Source: Bordetella parapertussis (lineage in GTDB: Bacteria; Pseudomonadota; Gammaproteobacteria; Burkholderiales; SG8-39). Taken from it: 32,440 bases of DNA. Under the pieces are notes generated by a model that did no database searches, was not told the origin of the DNA, and worked only from the letters and a program-made list of their open reading frames with translations. Made by a program: the position numbers and the translations under genes. The DNA lies in assembly GCA_945861875.1 (NCBI GenBank), contig CAMAWC010000041.1, forward strand, positions 1 through 32,440, written 5' to 3'. Below, piece after piece: positions 9,483-18,035 of the stretch (within the stretch, counting starts at the first letter, position 1; each line of letters begins with the position of its first letter).

Positions 9483-9511
9483 ATAATACCGCATTAAGCC
9501 ACGGTTTTTAA
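9483..9511 (-). promoter_or_regulatory. Probable mreB promoter
   Basis: On the minus strand TTAAAA (9506-9511) and TATTAT (9483-9488) are separated by 17 bp and lie about 120 bp upstream of the mreB ATG. The same bases read on the plus strand give TATAAT (9482-9487), a possible -10 for gatC, but I see no good plus-strand -35. The two divergent units may compete for this AT-rich patch. Confidence 0.5.
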
Positions 9512-9534
9512 GCGAATTTAAGGCATTTTGCCGC

Positions 9535-9568
9535 AAAAATAGACCCCGGCAGGCTGGTTGCCGGGGTC
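9535..9568 (-). terminator. Intrinsic terminator facing mreB, inside the gatC leader
   Basis: The arms GACCCCGGCA (9542-9551) and TGCCGGGGTC (9559-9568) are perfect 10-bp complements around a 7-nt loop. On the minus strand the hairpin is followed by TATTTTTG, a U-tract, so it is oriented to stop minus-strand transcription just before the mreB promoter. On the plus strand it would be a 5'-UTR hairpin of gatC with no U-tract after it. It probably insulates mreB from antisense transcription of gatCAB. Confidence 0.65.
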
Positions 9569-9623
9569 GCGATATTGGGGAGCGCGATGGCGGCAGCCCC
9601 TCGTAACCTGGGAGTACTGAGTC

Positions 9624-9911
9624 ATGTCCCTTAGCCTGGACGAAGTCAAGCGTATCGCCTGGTTGGCGCGGATCGAAACCAGCGAGATGGAAGCCCTTGC
9701 CACGCGCGACCAGCTGAGCGGTATTTTTGACCTGATCGGCCAGATGCAGAGGGTGGACACCGCGGGCGTTGAACCGATGCCCCACGCCCAGGACGTGATG
9801 CTGCGCCTGCGCGAGGATGTGGTGACCGAAGCCGACCAGCACCTGCTGTTCCAGTCGGTCGCGCCGCAAGTCGAGGGCGGGCTCTATCTCGTGCCCAAGG
9901 TGATCGAGTAA
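9624..9911 (+). CDS. gatC: Asp/Glu-tRNA amidotransferase subunit C
   Basis: This is the small subunit of the GatCAB amidotransferase that converts misacylated Glu-tRNA(Gln) and/or Asp-tRNA(Asn) to the amidated form; GatC wraps around GatA and stabilises it. The 95-residue protein shows the family pattern: SLDEVKRIAWLARIE near the start, QLSGIFDLIGQMQRVDT in the middle, and the terminal LYLVPKVIE. A GGGAG ribosome-binding site (about 9610) precedes ATG 9624. It is the first gene of gatCAB, transcribed away from mreB. Confidence 0.93.
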   Translation: MSLSLDEVKRIAWLARIETSEMEALATRDQLSGIFDLIGQMQRVDTAGVEPMPHAQDVMLRLREDVVTEADQHLLFQSVAPQVEGGLYLVPKVIE

Positions 9912-9995
9912 CCGGATAAACAAGCGCCCCGGATTTTGCAGGATGACCGCGGAGACAATCCGTGGCTTGTCCGCTCCCGGGGCCCAAGGCCTTTT

Positions 9996-11498
9996 ATGCA
10001 CAACGCTTCACTCAAAGATCTTTCCGCCGCGCTGGCGGCGAAAAAAATCTCCAGCGTCGAACTGACGCGCGGACTGCTCGAGCGCATCGGCCGCTTCCGG
10101 CGGCTCAATGCCTTCATCACCGTCGATGCCGACAAAAGCCTGGCGCAGGCGGCGCAGGCCGATGCGCGCATCGGCCGCGGCGAAGCGACTGCGCTGACCG
10201 GCATTCCCATCGCGCACAAGGATATTTTTTGCGCCAAGGGCTGGCTCACCACCTGCGCCTCGAAAATGCTGTCCAATTTCACCGCGCCGTATGACGCGCA
10301 TGTTATCGAGCGCTTCAACGCCGCCGGCGCGGTCATCCTGGGCAAGACCAACATGGATGAATTCGCCATGGGCTCGTCCAACGAGACCTCCTTCTACGGC
10401 CCGGTGAAGAACCCGTGGAACGACGCGTGCGTCCCCGGCGGTTCTTCCGGCGGCTCGGCCGCGGCGGTGGCGGCGCGCCTCGCGCCGGCGGCCACCGCCA
10501 CCGATACCGGCGGCTCGATACGGCAACCGGCCGCGCTCACCGGCATTACCGGCATCAAGCCCACTTATGGCGCGGTGTCGCGTTACGGCATGATTGCGTT
10601 TGCCTCGAGCCTGGACCAGGGCGGCGTGATGGCGCGCAATGCCGAGGATGCGGCAATGGTGCTGGGCGCCATGACCGGCTTTGATGTGCGCGATGCCACC
10701 TCGCTTGAGCGGCCGGTAGAGGACTACACGCGCGAGCTGGGCGGGCCGCTTCCGGGTGGTTCCGCGGACAAGCCGCTGGGGGGGCTGCGCATCGGCGTGC
10801 CGGTGGAGTATTTCGGCGAAGGCCTGTCAAAAGACGTCGGCGCCGCGGTGGAGGCGGCGCTGGCGCAACTGGAAAAACTCGGCGCAAAGCGTGTTTCCAT
10901 CAGCCTGGCCAACTCAGGCCTTTCGGTGCCGGCGTATTACGTCATTGCGCCGGCCGAGGCCTCGTCCAACCTCAGCCGTTTTGACGGTGTGCGTTTCGGC
11001 CATCGCGCGGACGCATACACCGACCTTGCCGACCTGTATTGCAAGAGTCGCGCCGAGGGTTTTGGCGCCGAGGTAAAACGCCGCATCCTCATCGGCACCT
11101 ATGTGCTCTCGCACGGCTATTACGACGCCTATTACCTGCAGGCGCAGCGCATCCGCCGCCTTATCGCCCAGGACTACGCCGAGGCCTTCAAGGTCTGCGA
11201 CCTGGTGCTCGGCCCGACCTCGCCCTCGGTGGCCTTCAAGATCGGCGCCAAGGCCGCCGACCCGGTGCAGATGTACCTGAACGACATTTACACCATCGCC
11301 GCCAACCTCGCCGGCCTGCCGGCGATGTCCATCCCGTGCGGGTTTGGCGAGGGCGACCTGCCGGTCGGCCTGCACATTGTCGGCAATTATTTCGCCGAGG
11401 CAAAAATGCTCGGTATGGCGCATCAGTACCAGCTTGCCACCGACTGGCATACGCGCGCACCCCGGGGTTTTGACGTAAAAGACGGACTTGACGCATGA
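9996..11498 (+). CDS. gatA: Asp/Glu-tRNA amidotransferase subunit A
   Basis: This amidase-signature subunit hydrolyses glutamine to supply ammonia to GatB. I start it at ATG 9996 (500 residues), where family homology begins ([18 protein letters not shown]); the frame is open to 9936. The catalytic triad reads K75 (IPIAHKDIF), S150 ([14 protein letters not shown]) and S174 ([10 protein letters not shown]), the same 75- and 24-residue spacings as known GatA. The last four bases overlap the gatB start (ATGA), which implies translational coupling. The upstream AAGG is a weak ribosome-binding site. Confidence 0.95.
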   Translation: MHNASLKDLSAALAAKKISSVELTRGLLERIGRFRRLNAFITVDADKSLAQAAQADARIGRGEATALTGIPIAHKDIFCAKGWLTTCASKMLSNFTAPYDAHVIERFNAAGAVILGKTNMDEFAMGSSNETSFYGPVKNPWNDACVPGGSSGGSAAAVAARLAPAATATDTGGSIRQPAALTGITGIKPTYGAVSRYGMIAFASSLDQGGVMARNAEDAAMVLGAMTGFDVRDATSLERPVEDYTRELGGPLPGGSADKPLGGLRIGVPVEYFGEGLSKDVGAAVEAALAQLEKLGAKRVSISLANSGLSVPAYYVIAPAEASSNLSRFDGVRFGHRADAYTDLADLYCKSRAEGFGAEVKRRILIGTYVLSHGYYDAYYLQAQRIRRLIAQDYAEAFKVCDLVLGPTSPSVAFKIGAKAADPVQMYLNDIYTIAANLAGLPAMSIPCGFGEGDLPVGLHIVGNYFAEAKMLGMAHQYQLATDWHTRAPRGFDVKDGLDA

Positions 11499-12961
11499 GC
11501 ACTCAAGGCAAGTGGGAAATCGTCATCGGGCTGGAAACCCACGCGCAGTTGTCGACCGCATCGAAGATTTTTTCCGGGGCATCGACGGCGTTTGGCGCGG
11601 CGCCCAACACTCAGGCTAGCGCGGTGGATATCGCGCTGCCCGGCGTGCTGCCGGTGGCCAACAAGGGCGCGGTCGAGCGCGCCATTCGTTTCGGCATCGC
11701 CATCGGCGGCAAGATCAATCGCCGCTCGGTGTTTGCGCGCAAGAATTATTTTTATCCCGACCTGCCCAAGGGCTACCAGATCAGCCAGTACGAACTGCCG
11801 GTCGTGCAGGGCGGCAGCCTTACGATATTTACCAAGGACGGCGAAAAGACGGTGCAACTCACCCGCGCCCACCTTGAGGAGGACGCCGGCAAGTCGCTGC
11901 ACGAGGGGCTTGGCTCGCACTCGGTGCTCGGCCACGGCATGTCGGGCATAGACCTCAACCGCGCCGGCACGCCGCTGCTGGAAATTGTCTCCGAACCGGA
12001 CATGCGCTCGAGCGAGGAGGCGGTGGCCTATGCCAAGGCCTTGCACGGCCTGGTGCGCTGGATCGGCATTTGCGACGGCAACATGCAGGAGGGCTCGTTC
12101 CGCTGCGACGCCAACGTCTCGGTGCGGCGTCCCGGCGAGCCGCTGGGCACGCGGCGCGAGATCAAAAACCTCAACTCCTTTCGCTTTATGCAGCAGGCCA
12201 TCGACTACGAGGCGAAGTGGCAGATCGAAACGCTGGAGGACGGCGGAACAATCCAGCAGGCGACCGTGCTGTTCGATCCGGACCGGGGCGAGACGCGCGC
12301 CATGCGCACCAAGGAAGACGCCCACGACTACCGTTACTTCCCCGACCCGGACCTGCCGCCGCTGGTGGTGTCGGAAGACTGGATTGCGCGCGTCAAGGGC
12401 GAGTTGCCCGAACTGCCGCAGGCCAAGCGCGAGCGTTATCAGCGCGACTATGCCCTTTCGGCTTACGACGCGGCCATGCTGACCCAGGCCAAGGACACCG
12501 CCGGCTATTTCGAGGCGGTGGTGGACCGGCTCGGCGGCGATGCCGCCAAGACCGCGGCCAACTGGGTGATGGGCGAACTGGCCGCGGCGCTTAACCGCGC
12601 CGGCATCGAGGTTGCGAACTCGCCCGTTTCCAGCCGGCAGCTTGCAGAACTGATTTCGCGCATTCGCGACAACACCCTGTCGGGCAAACTGGCCAAGGAC
12701 GTCTTCGACGCCCTCTGGGCGGGCGAGGGCGAGGTCGACACCGTCATCGAAAAGCGCGGTCTCAAGCAGATGTCGGATTCGGGCGCGATCGAAAAAATCG
12801 TCGACGATGTTCTGGAGGCCAATGCCAAGTCGGTGGAGGAATTCCGCGCCGGCAAGGAAAAGGCGTTCAACGCCCTGGTCGGCCAGGTGATGAAGGCGAG
12901 CAAGGGCCGCGCCAATCCCGCCCAGGTCAACGAAATACTCAGGAAAAAGCTCGGCACTTGA
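11495..12961 (+). CDS. gatB: Asp/Glu-tRNA amidotransferase subunit B
   Basis: This is the tRNA-binding kinase and transamidase subunit, which phosphorylates the misacylated Glu or Asp and then amidates it. The 488-residue product begins with the GatB hallmark [14 protein letters not shown] and contains [33 protein letters not shown], the ATP and metal-site region HLEEDAGKS, and [19 protein letters not shown]-terminal YqeY-like helical tail (about 330-488) binds the tRNA elbow. Length is normal. It overlaps gatA by 4 bp, completing the operon. A 25-nt palindrome follows 27 bp after its stop. Confidence 0.96.
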   Translation: MSTQGKWEIVIGLETHAQLSTASKIFSGASTAFGAAPNTQASAVDIALPGVLPVANKGAVERAIRFGIAIGGKINRRSVFARKNYFYPDLPKGYQISQYELPVVQGGSLTIFTKDGEKTVQLTRAHLEEDAGKSLHEGLGSHSVLGHGMSGIDLNRAGTPLLEIVSEPDMRSSEEAVAYAKALHGLVRWIGICDGNMQEGSFRCDANVSVRRPGEPLGTRREIKNLNSFRFMQQAIDYEAKWQIETLEDGGTIQQATVLFDPDRGETRAMRTKEDAHDYRYFPDPDLPPLVVSEDWIARVKGELPELPQAKRERYQRDYALSAYDAAMLTQAKDTAGYFEAVVDRLGGDAAKTAANWVMGELAAALNRAGIEVANSPVSSRQLAELISRIRDNTLSGKLAKDVFDALWAGEGEVDTVIEKRGLKQMSDSGAIEKIVDDVLEANAKSVEEFRAGKEKAFNALVGQVMKASKGRANPAQVNEILRKKLGT

Positions 12962-12984
12962 GCCGAATTTTGCAACATTGAAAA

Positions 12985-13016
12985 TGCGAAAGCCTTGCCA
13001 GGCAAGGCTTTCAGGC
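12985..13016. repeat. Short palindromic (REP-like) repeat, copy A; possible gatB end signal
   Basis: Perfect arms GAAAGCCTTGCC (12988-12999) and GGCAAGGCTTTC (13001-13012) flank a single A. No U-tract follows on the plus strand, and only a short CGCATTTT follows on the minus strand. Its sequence fits the palindrome family seen at 25.0 and 27.2-28.2 kb (GAAAGCCTTGCCAG...GGCTTTC). It lies between the convergent ends of gatB and the DUF4124 gene and may act as a bidirectional 3'-end hairpin. Confidence 0.6.
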
Positions 13017-13056
13017 CGGTTCTGGTGACAAAAAAGTCACGACGCCGGGGCGGCGG

Positions 13057-13737
13057 TTATTTCTTTGTCGTCCCCGCCGGGGACGCGGGGGCGGCGGTGG
13101 TGGTCGCTTTGGCCGGGGTGGCGCCCTTGCCCTTGGTCAGTTCGATGTAACGGCGCTTGTCTTCGTCGTACTTGGCGTTGATGGTGTCGAGTTCCTTTTT
13201 CTTCACGCCCAACAACTCCGTCTGGTTCTTTAATTCGAGTTCGTTGTTCTTGATGTCCTGTTGCAGCTTGGCCGGCATCGGCTTTTTCAGGTAGAACTCC
13301 TTTTCCTTTTCATAATCGACCTGGCGTTTCTGTGCCGCGTCGAGGCGTTTTTCGGTGGCCTTGACCGCCTCGTCGCCCTGCTTGAGCGCCCGCGCGCGGG
13401 CTTCGTCGATATCCTTCTCCGACGGATAAGTAGAGAGCAGCGCCATGTTCTTGCGCCGTTCCTCGCGCGCCAGCGCTTCCTCTTCGCGCGCCCGCTTGCG
13501 TTCGGCGTCACGCGCCTCCTGCTGCTCCGGTGTCAGCGCGCCCTCATTTTTTTTCAGCACCTGTCCTTGCTGCGTGAGTGTTGAGGAGGGGCGGCCGGCG
13601 GCCTCCACCGGGGGCTTGTCGCTGTACTGGACCTTGCCGTTTTCATCGGTCCACTTGTACAAGGTTTTGTTTTGCGCCTGGGCAAGTCCGCCGGCAAGCA
13701 AGGTTGACAGCAAAACGGCAATCAATCGGTTAGACAT
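13057..13737 (-). CDS. Secreted DUF4124-domain protein with long coiled coil
   Basis: The 226-residue protein has a signal peptide (MSNRLIAVLLSTLLAGGLAQ, cleaved near residue 21). A DUF4124 motif follows (TLYKWTDENGKVQYSDKPP, about 24-42). The remainder is a long, charged, helical region rich in Glu/Lys/Arg/Ala with clear coiled-coil character (about 66-205) and an Ala/Thr/Pro tail. The start at 13737 is set by the signal peptide and overlaps the pyrE stop by 8 bp, so it is probably translated from the pyrE mRNA. The family is common in the betaproteobacterial envelope; its function is unknown. Confidence 0.8.
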   Translation of the reverse strand: MSNRLIAVLLSTLLAGGLAQAQNKTLYKWTDENGKVQYSDKPPVEAAGRPSSTLTQQGQVLKKNEGALTPEQQEARDAERKRAREEEALAREERRKNMALLSTYPSEKDIDEARARALKQGDEAVKATEKRLDAAQKRQVDYEKEKEFYLKKPMPAKLQQDIKNNELELKNQTELLGVKKKELDTINAKYDEDKRRYIELTKGKGATPAKATTTAAPASPAGTTKK

Positions 13738-14380
13738 GTGCGGCGGCTCCGTAGGTCTGACGATAGTCAGAGATATCACGCATATTCTGCACCAGTTCCG
13801 GGCGTTCCTGCAGCAAGGCCAGCATGTCATCGAGCGTGGCAATGGCGACAACCGGGATGTTGAATTCGCGCTTGACCTCCTCCACGGTGGACAGCGCCGA
13901 GTTGCCGCGCTCCATCCGGTCGAGGGCGATGGCGATGCCGCAGGGCGTGGCACCGGCGGTGCGGATGATATCGACTGCCTCGCGCGCGGCGGTGCCCGCC
14001 GTCATCACATCATCGACGATCAGCACGCGGCCGGCGAGGGGGGCGCCGACGACAACACCGCCTTCGCCGTGGTCCTTGGCTTCCTTGCGATTGTAGGCAA
14101 ACGGCACACTGCGCCCTGCCCGCGCCAGCGCCATCGCCGCGCCCGAGGCGAGCACGATGCCCTTGTAGGCCGGTCCGAACAGCATGTCAAAGGGCAGCCC
14201 CGCCGCGAGTATGGCTTTGGCGTAAAATTCCGCCAGCTTGTCCAGGCTCGCGCCGGTGTTGAACAGGCCGGCGTTGAAAAAATACGGCGATACGCGCCCC
14301 GACTTGAGCTTGAAACTGCCAAAGCGCAGCACACCGCAGTCGATGCAGAACGAAATGAAGTCTTTGCGGAAGTCAGCCAT
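13730..14380 (-). CDS. pyrE: Orotate phosphoribosyltransferase
   Basis: This enzyme converts orotate and PRPP to OMP in pyrimidine synthesis. From ATG 14380 the product is 216 residues, close to the E. coli enzyme. It starts MADFRKDFISFCIDCGVLRF and contains FKLKSGRVSPYFFNAG (orotate and loop region), FGPAYKGI, and the PRPP-binding motif VLIVDDVMTAGTA at 119-131. The frame is open further upstream; ATG 14401 is an alternative with a slightly better upstream GGG, but the family N-terminus favours 14380. It is divergent from xthA across 125 bp. I see no attenuator of the E. coli pyrE kind. Confidence 0.93.
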   Translation of the reverse strand: MADFRKDFISFCIDCGVLRFGSFKLKSGRVSPYFFNAGLFNTGASLDKLAEFYAKAILAAGLPFDMLFGPAYKGIVLASGAAMALARAGRSVPFAYNRKEAKDHGEGGVVVGAPLAGRVLIVDDVMTAGTAAREAVDIIRTAGATPCGIAIALDRMERGNSALSTVEEVKREFNIPVVAIATLDDMLALLQERPELVQNMRDISDYRQTYGAAAHV

Positions 14381-14505
14381 ATTGGGCGGCGCTCGCCGCA
14401 TACCCTGAAAGTAATCGTGATCGGTAACCGGACCCCGCTGCGGCACCGCCGCGCGGATCATTTGAACTGCCACCCTGAACTGGCATCCATGGGACAGCCT
14501 GCGAA

Positions 14506-15288
14506 ATGCTACGCGTAATCACCCTGAATCTCAACGGCATACGTTCAGCCTGCATCAAGGGCTATCTTGACTGGCTGCAAAAGCAGAAGGCCGACATCGT
14601 CTGCATGCAGGAGTTAAAGGCGCAGGAGGCGGACTTGTCCGCCGAACTGATTGCGCCGCGCGGGTTCACCGGCTATTTCCATTGCGCCGAGAAAAAAGGC
14701 TATAGCGGCGTCGGCATTTACGGCCGGGTCAGGCCGGAGCGGGTCGCGCCCGGGCTGGGTAATCGCGAATTCGACGCCGAGGGCCGGTATTTGCGCGCCG
14801 ATTTTGGCAAGCTGTCGGTTATTTCGGTGTATTTGCCGTCGGGTTCGAGTTCGGACGAGCGCCAGCAGGCCAAGTTCCGCTTTCTCGCGCTGTTCATGCC
14901 GGTGCTGAAAAAGCTGCGCGCCGAGGGCCGCGAAATCATTTTGTGCGGCGACTGGAACATCGCGCACAAGGAGATCGACCTGAAAAATTGGCGCTCCAAC
15001 CAGAAGAATTCCGGTTTTCTTCCCGAAGAGCGCGCCTGGCTGACCGAGGTGTTTGACAAGGTCGGCTGGGTCGACGTGTACCGCAGCCTGCATCCGGAAG
15101 CGACCGACGCGTCCTATACCTGGTGGAGCAACCGCGGCCAGGCCTGGGCCAAGAATGTCGGTTGGCGGCTTGATTACCAGATTGCCACCCCGGGCATTGC
15201 CGCGACGGCAAAACGCGCCGACATTTACAAGGACACGCGTTTTTCCGATCACGCGCCCCTGACGGTGCAATACGACTGGCGCTTCTGA
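14506..15288 (+). CDS. xthA: Exodeoxyribonuclease III (AP endonuclease)
   Basis: This is a DNA-repair enzyme that cleaves abasic sites and has 3'-to-5' exonuclease activity, from the endonuclease/exonuclease/phosphatase superfamily. The 260-residue protein has LNLNGIRSA (N-terminal Asn site), MQELKAQ (metal-binding E36), the VYLPSG strand, LCGDWNIAHKEIDL (catalytic Asp and Asn), and the terminal SDHAPL with D248 and H249. Length is typical. It is divergent from pyrE, a common arrangement in betaproteobacteria. A GGGACAG about 20 nt upstream is a weak ribosome-binding candidate. Confidence 0.95.
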   Translation: MLRVITLNLNGIRSACIKGYLDWLQKQKADIVCMQELKAQEADLSAELIAPRGFTGYFHCAEKKGYSGVGIYGRVRPERVAPGLGNREFDAEGRYLRADFGKLSVISVYLPSGSSSDERQQAKFRFLALFMPVLKKLRAEGREIILCGDWNIAHKEIDLKNWRSNQKNSGFLPEERAWLTEVFDKVGWVDVYRSLHPEATDASYTWWSNRGQAWAKNVGWRLDYQIATPGIAATAKRADIYKDTRFSDHAPLTVQYDWRF

Positions 15289-15298
15289 GACGGGACGG

Positions 15299-15568
15299 CT
15301 AGCGCGCCTGCTGGCCGCGGCGCCGGTCCAGCCACCAGGCCAGGGCAGGCAGCATGGCAAAGCCGCCGGGCAGGACAAACACCGCGATATACGGGCTCAT
15401 GCGCTGCAGGCGGCGCATGTGATTGATCAGTTCCTGTCGGTCTTCGGGCGACCACTGCTGCTTGTTGCGCGGTTTCATCAGCAAGGGCATCAGGCCGCGC
15501 ACCTGCGAGAGTTCGCTCACCAGGTACTTTCGCTCCCGGTCGGCGAGAAGATAAATCTTCCTTAGCAC
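15299..15568 (-). CDS. Small LETM1-like membrane protein
   Basis: This 89-residue protein starts at GTG 15568 with GGAT about 12 nt upstream. The N-terminal two-thirds is charged and helical (LLADRERKYLVSELSQVRG, then WSPEDRQELINHMRRLQRM). A single hydrophobic stretch follows (YIAVFVLPGGFAMLPALAWW), with a positively charged end (LDRRRGQQAR). The pattern 'SPxxAVFVLPGGxxxLPxLAWWLDRR' resembles short LETM1-like proteins of betaproteobacteria. That assignment is from memory of the pattern, and no function is known. It points toward xthA and ends 10 bp after the xthA stop, so the two genes converge. Confidence 0.65.
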   Translation of the reverse strand: MLRKIYLLADRERKYLVSELSQVRGLMPLLMKPRNKQQWSPEDRQELINHMRRLQRMSPYIAVFVLPGGFAMLPALAWWLDRRRGQQAR

Positions 15569-15587
15569 GGTCGTTTATCCGTGGCGG

Positions 15588-15872
15588 TCAGGCAAGGCGT
15601 GCCGCAACCCAGCGCCAGGTCTGCCACAGCGCAAGGCCGCGCCGTATCCAGCCAAACGCGCGCCGCGGCTTGAGCAGCACAAGCAGGGCCGCTGCGGCGG
15701 CAAGGATCTCCGGGTGTGCACGCAGGAAACGCGCCGCCGCCATGCCGCGGTCGGCCAGGGCGATGGGTGCGGAAAACACCCCTATGTCCTGCGCCAGTTG
15801 TTCGCGCTGGCGCGCCGCACGCTCAACCAGGCGCGCGCGCTGCTCACGAATCTGTATCAGGGAAGGGCTCAC
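15588..15872 (-). CDS. yqjK: YqjK-like protein
   Basis: This 94-residue protein resembles the YqjK family: an N-terminal Arg/Gln-rich helix (REQRARLVERAARQREQLAQ), a short hydrophobic part (HPEILAAAAALLVLL), and a basic, Trp-rich tail (ALWQTWRWVAARLA). The start is set at GTG 15872 because it overlaps the stop of the preceding holin-like gene as GTGA, the usual coupling geometry. Longer frames upstream overlap that gene and lack family similarity. It is the third gene of the yqjD-yqjE-yqjK set. The function is unknown. Confidence 0.75.
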   Translation of the reverse strand: MSPSLIQIREQRARLVERAARQREQLAQDIGVFSAPIALADRGMAAARFLRAHPEILAAAAALLVLLKPRRAFGWIRRGLALWQTWRWVAARLA

Positions 15873-16270
15873 GGTTTGCCGGACAACTGATCCAGATCTT
15901 TCTCCAACTCGCCAAGCGAAGCGGAAAACACTTTTGGCTTGGACCGTGCGCGGGCGTTGACCACCAGGAGCAGGCTTGTTCCGGCGCCAAAAAACACCAG
16001 CGCCAGCAATCCCAGCGTCAACAGGCGATGGGTGTCCCAGAACAGCGCGACGATATAGGCTACCAGCAGCAGTGTGCCCACCATCAGGCAAAAACCGCCG
16101 GCGACCATCAGGATGGCCTGCCGGGTGATACGCAGCCGTTCTTCCTCTACCTCGGTGACAAAAATATCGAGGCGGGTTTTCGCTACCGCGATCAGCGTGC
16201 GTGTCAGTGCGCGCGCAGAACCCAGAAGGCCGCCGCCGGTCGCGGTGCCTTCCGCTTCCGGGTTGCTCAT
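15869..16270 (-). CDS. yqjE: YqjE-like membrane protein (phage-holin-3-6 family)
   Basis: This 133-residue inner-membrane protein belongs to the Phage_holin_3_6/YqjE family. A Gly-rich head (TATGGGLLGSARALTRT) precedes an amphipathic helix (RLDIFVTEVEEERLRITR). Two long hydrophobic segments follow at about 55-80 and 85-107, then a charged tail (ELEKDLDQLSGKP). It lies 4 bp after the DUF883 gene and overlaps the yqjK-like gene by 4 bp, forming the widespread yqjDEK operon. In other bacteria this operon is linked to stress and stationary phase; there is no phage context here. Confidence 0.82.
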   Translation of the reverse strand: MSNPEAEGTATGGGLLGSARALTRTLIAVAKTRLDIFVTEVEEERLRITRQAILMVAGGFCLMVGTLLLVAYIVALFWDTHRLLTLGLLALVFFGAGTSLLLVVNARARSKPKVFSASLGELEKDLDQLSGKP

Positions 16271-16274
16271 GCGC

Positions 16275-16589
16275 CTAGCGACGGCTGATCAGCATGCCGA
16301 TGACAAGACCCACGGCCGCGCCAATGCCCACCGCCGCCCAGGGATTTTCGTGGACGTAGTCGTCGGTGGCCCGCGCGGCCGCCTTGGCCTTGTCCAGGGC
16401 GATGTCCTCGGCGATCGCCAGCTTTTCCTTGGCGACCTTGAGGCTTTCGGTGATGCGAACGCGCGCGGCTGCGGCTTTTTCACCGGCTTGCGATGCGGTT
16501 GCCAGCAGCAGTTCCTCGGCATCGGTAATGACCACTTTCAGGTCGGAGACCAGTTTGTCCTTGGTGATGTCGCTTTGTGCGGAATTCAT
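16275..16589 (-). CDS. yqjD: DUF883 / ElaB-YqjD family protein
   Basis: This 104-residue C-tail-anchored protein resembles E. coli YqjD/ElaB, which bind ribosomes at the inner membrane in stationary phase. The N-terminal part is a long Lys/Glu/Ala helix (DKLVSDLKVVITDAEELL and onward). It ends with the family signature DDYVHENPWAAVGIGAAVG and a single membrane segment closed by SRR. ATG 16589 has GAGG 6 nt upstream and gives the right length; the frame stays open well beyond it without family similarity. First gene of the operon. A perfect inverted repeat lies 38 bp upstream. Confidence 0.88.
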   Translation of the reverse strand: MNSAQSDITKDKLVSDLKVVITDAEELLLATASQAGEKAAAARVRITESLKVAKEKLAIAEDIALDKAKAAARATDDYVHENPWAAVGIGAAVGLVIGMLISRR

Positions 16590-16627
16590 GATGACCTCGA
16601 TGAGAAAGATGTGACAAAACCCCGATA

Positions 16628-16647
16628 GTGCGCTGTGTGCAGCGCAC
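16628..16647. promoter_or_regulatory. Perfect inverted repeat upstream of yqjD
   Basis: GTGCGCTG (16628-16635) and CAGCGCAC (16640-16647) are exact complements around TGTG. It lies between the yqjD start and an AT-rich patch (about 16648-16668) that could hold the -10 regions of yqjD and/or the permease gene. It could be an operator or a 5'-UTR hairpin. I see no well-spaced -35/-10 pair for either gene. Confidence 0.4.
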
Positions 16648-16772
16648 CAATATCTTATCCTATATTGCCGCGTACGGCCGGGGGTCCGCGCGACCGGCGC
16701 CGGTCCTGCGGCGGGTGCATCGGGCGCGGCGGATTTCGCCCGCAGACTGGCGCTGCACGTTACACTTTGGCC

Positions 16773-18035
16773 GTGTCCGCAAGCGCATCGCCTTATTTCG
16801 CCATTTTCCGCAATCGCCGCGTTGCGGTCATGCTCGCCCTCGGTTTTGCCTCCGGGCTGCCCCTCGCGCTTACCTCGGGAACCCTGCAGGCCTGGCTGAC
16901 GGTCGAGAACGTCGCCATCGAGACCATCGGGCTGTTCTCGCTGGTCGGCCTGCCCTATACCCTGAAATTCCTCTGGGCGCCGCTGATGGATCGATACGTG
17001 CCGCCGCTGCTGGGACGGCGGCGAGGCTGGATAGCGGTGACGCAACTGCTGCTGATGGCCTGCATCGCCGCCATGGGCGCTGTGTCGCCGGCCAATGCGC
17101 CGCTGGCGCTGGCGATGCTGGCGGTGATGACCGCGTTTGCCTCGGCCTCGCAGGACATCGCCTTTGACGCCTATCGCGCCGACGTGTTGCGCAGCGAGGA
17201 GCGCGGCGCCGGCGCCGCCGTATCGGTGCTCGGCTACCGCCTTGGCATGCTGGTTTCGGGCGGCCTCGCCTTGTTTCTTGCCGACACGCTGCTCGGCTGG
17301 CAGGCGACGTACTGGCTGATGGCGGCGCTGATGCTCATCGGCACGGCGGTGCTGCTCGCCAGTCCCGAACCCGAGGTGCCGGCGATCGCGCCGCGGACGC
17401 TGGACGAGGCGGTGCTGGGGCCGTTGAAGGACTTTTTCATGCGCGACGGCGCCTGGGTGATGCTCGCGCTGATCGTGCTTTACAAACTCGGTGACGCTTT
17501 CGCCGGCAGCCTCACCACCGCCTTCCTGATTCGCGGCGTGGGGTTTTCGGCGGCCGAAGTGGGCGCCATCAACAAGGTGCTGGGCCTGTTCGCCACCATC
17601 GTCGGCGCGCTTGCCGGCGGCGCCTTGATGGCAAAACTGGGTTTGTTCCGTTCGTTGTTTGTGTTCGGCATCCTGCAGGCCGTGTCCAACCTGGTGTTCC
17701 TCGCGCTCGCACTGTTGCCAAAGAGTTACCTGCTGATGGCGCTGGCGGTGGTGATAGAAAACCTTTGCGGCGGCATGGGCACCACGGCGTTTGTGGCGTT
17801 ATTGATGGCGCTGTGCAACGTGCGCTATTCGGCGACGCAGTTCGCGCTACTCTCGGCGCTGGCGGCGATCGGCCGCGTCTATGTCGGGCCGGTATCCGGA
17901 CAGATGGTCGCGGGCTTCGGCTGGGCGCCGTTTTTTTTCGCCACCTTTGTCATCGCCCTGCCCGGCGTCGCGCTGTTGTGGTGGCGGCGCGCAACGATAA
18001 GGGCGCTTGACAGCGACCCGGCGCGCCGGCCCTAA
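16773..18035 (+). CDS. ampG: AmpG-like muropeptide MFS permease
   Basis: This 420-residue major facilitator protein resembles AmpG, which imports anhydro-muropeptides for wall recycling. Visible features are the opening YFAIFRNRRVAVMLALGFASG, GLPYTLKFLWAPLMDRY in the first loop (a hallmark of AmpG), the LGRRRGWIAVTQ loop, ASASQDIAFDAYRADVL, and ENLCGGMGTTAFVALLMALC in the second half. About twelve hydrophobic segments are visible. The frame is open from 16635, but GTG 16773 is chosen because the conserved N-terminus follows it at once. It lacks the longer C-terminal part of the 491-residue E. coli protein, which is usual for short AmpG forms. Its stop overlaps the metW stop on the other strand. 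Confidence 0.85.
   Translation: MSASASPYFAIFRNRRVAVMLALGFASGLPLALTSGTLQAWLTVENVAIETIGLFSLVGLPYTLKFLWAPLMDRYVPPLLGRRRGWIAVTQLLLMACIAAMGAVSPANAPLALAMLAVMTAFASASQDIAFDAYRADVLRSEERGAGAAVSVLGYRLGMLVSGGLALFLADTLLGWQATYWLMAALMLIGTAVLLASPEPEVPAIAPRTLDEAVLGPLKDFFMRDGAWVMLALIVLYKLGDAFAGSLTTAFLIRGVGFSAAEVGAINKVLGLFATIVGALAGGALMAKLGLFRSLFVFGILQAVSNLVFLALALLPKSYLLMALAVVIENLCGGMGTTAFVALLMALCNVRYSATQFALLSALAAIGRVYVGPVSGQMVAGFGWAPFFFATFVIALPGVALLWWRRATIRALDSDPARRP

Noticed and set aside
15869-16270. Prophage holin
   Set aside because: The phage-holin-like domain here belongs to the YqjE family within a yqjDEK operon; no phage genes are nearby.
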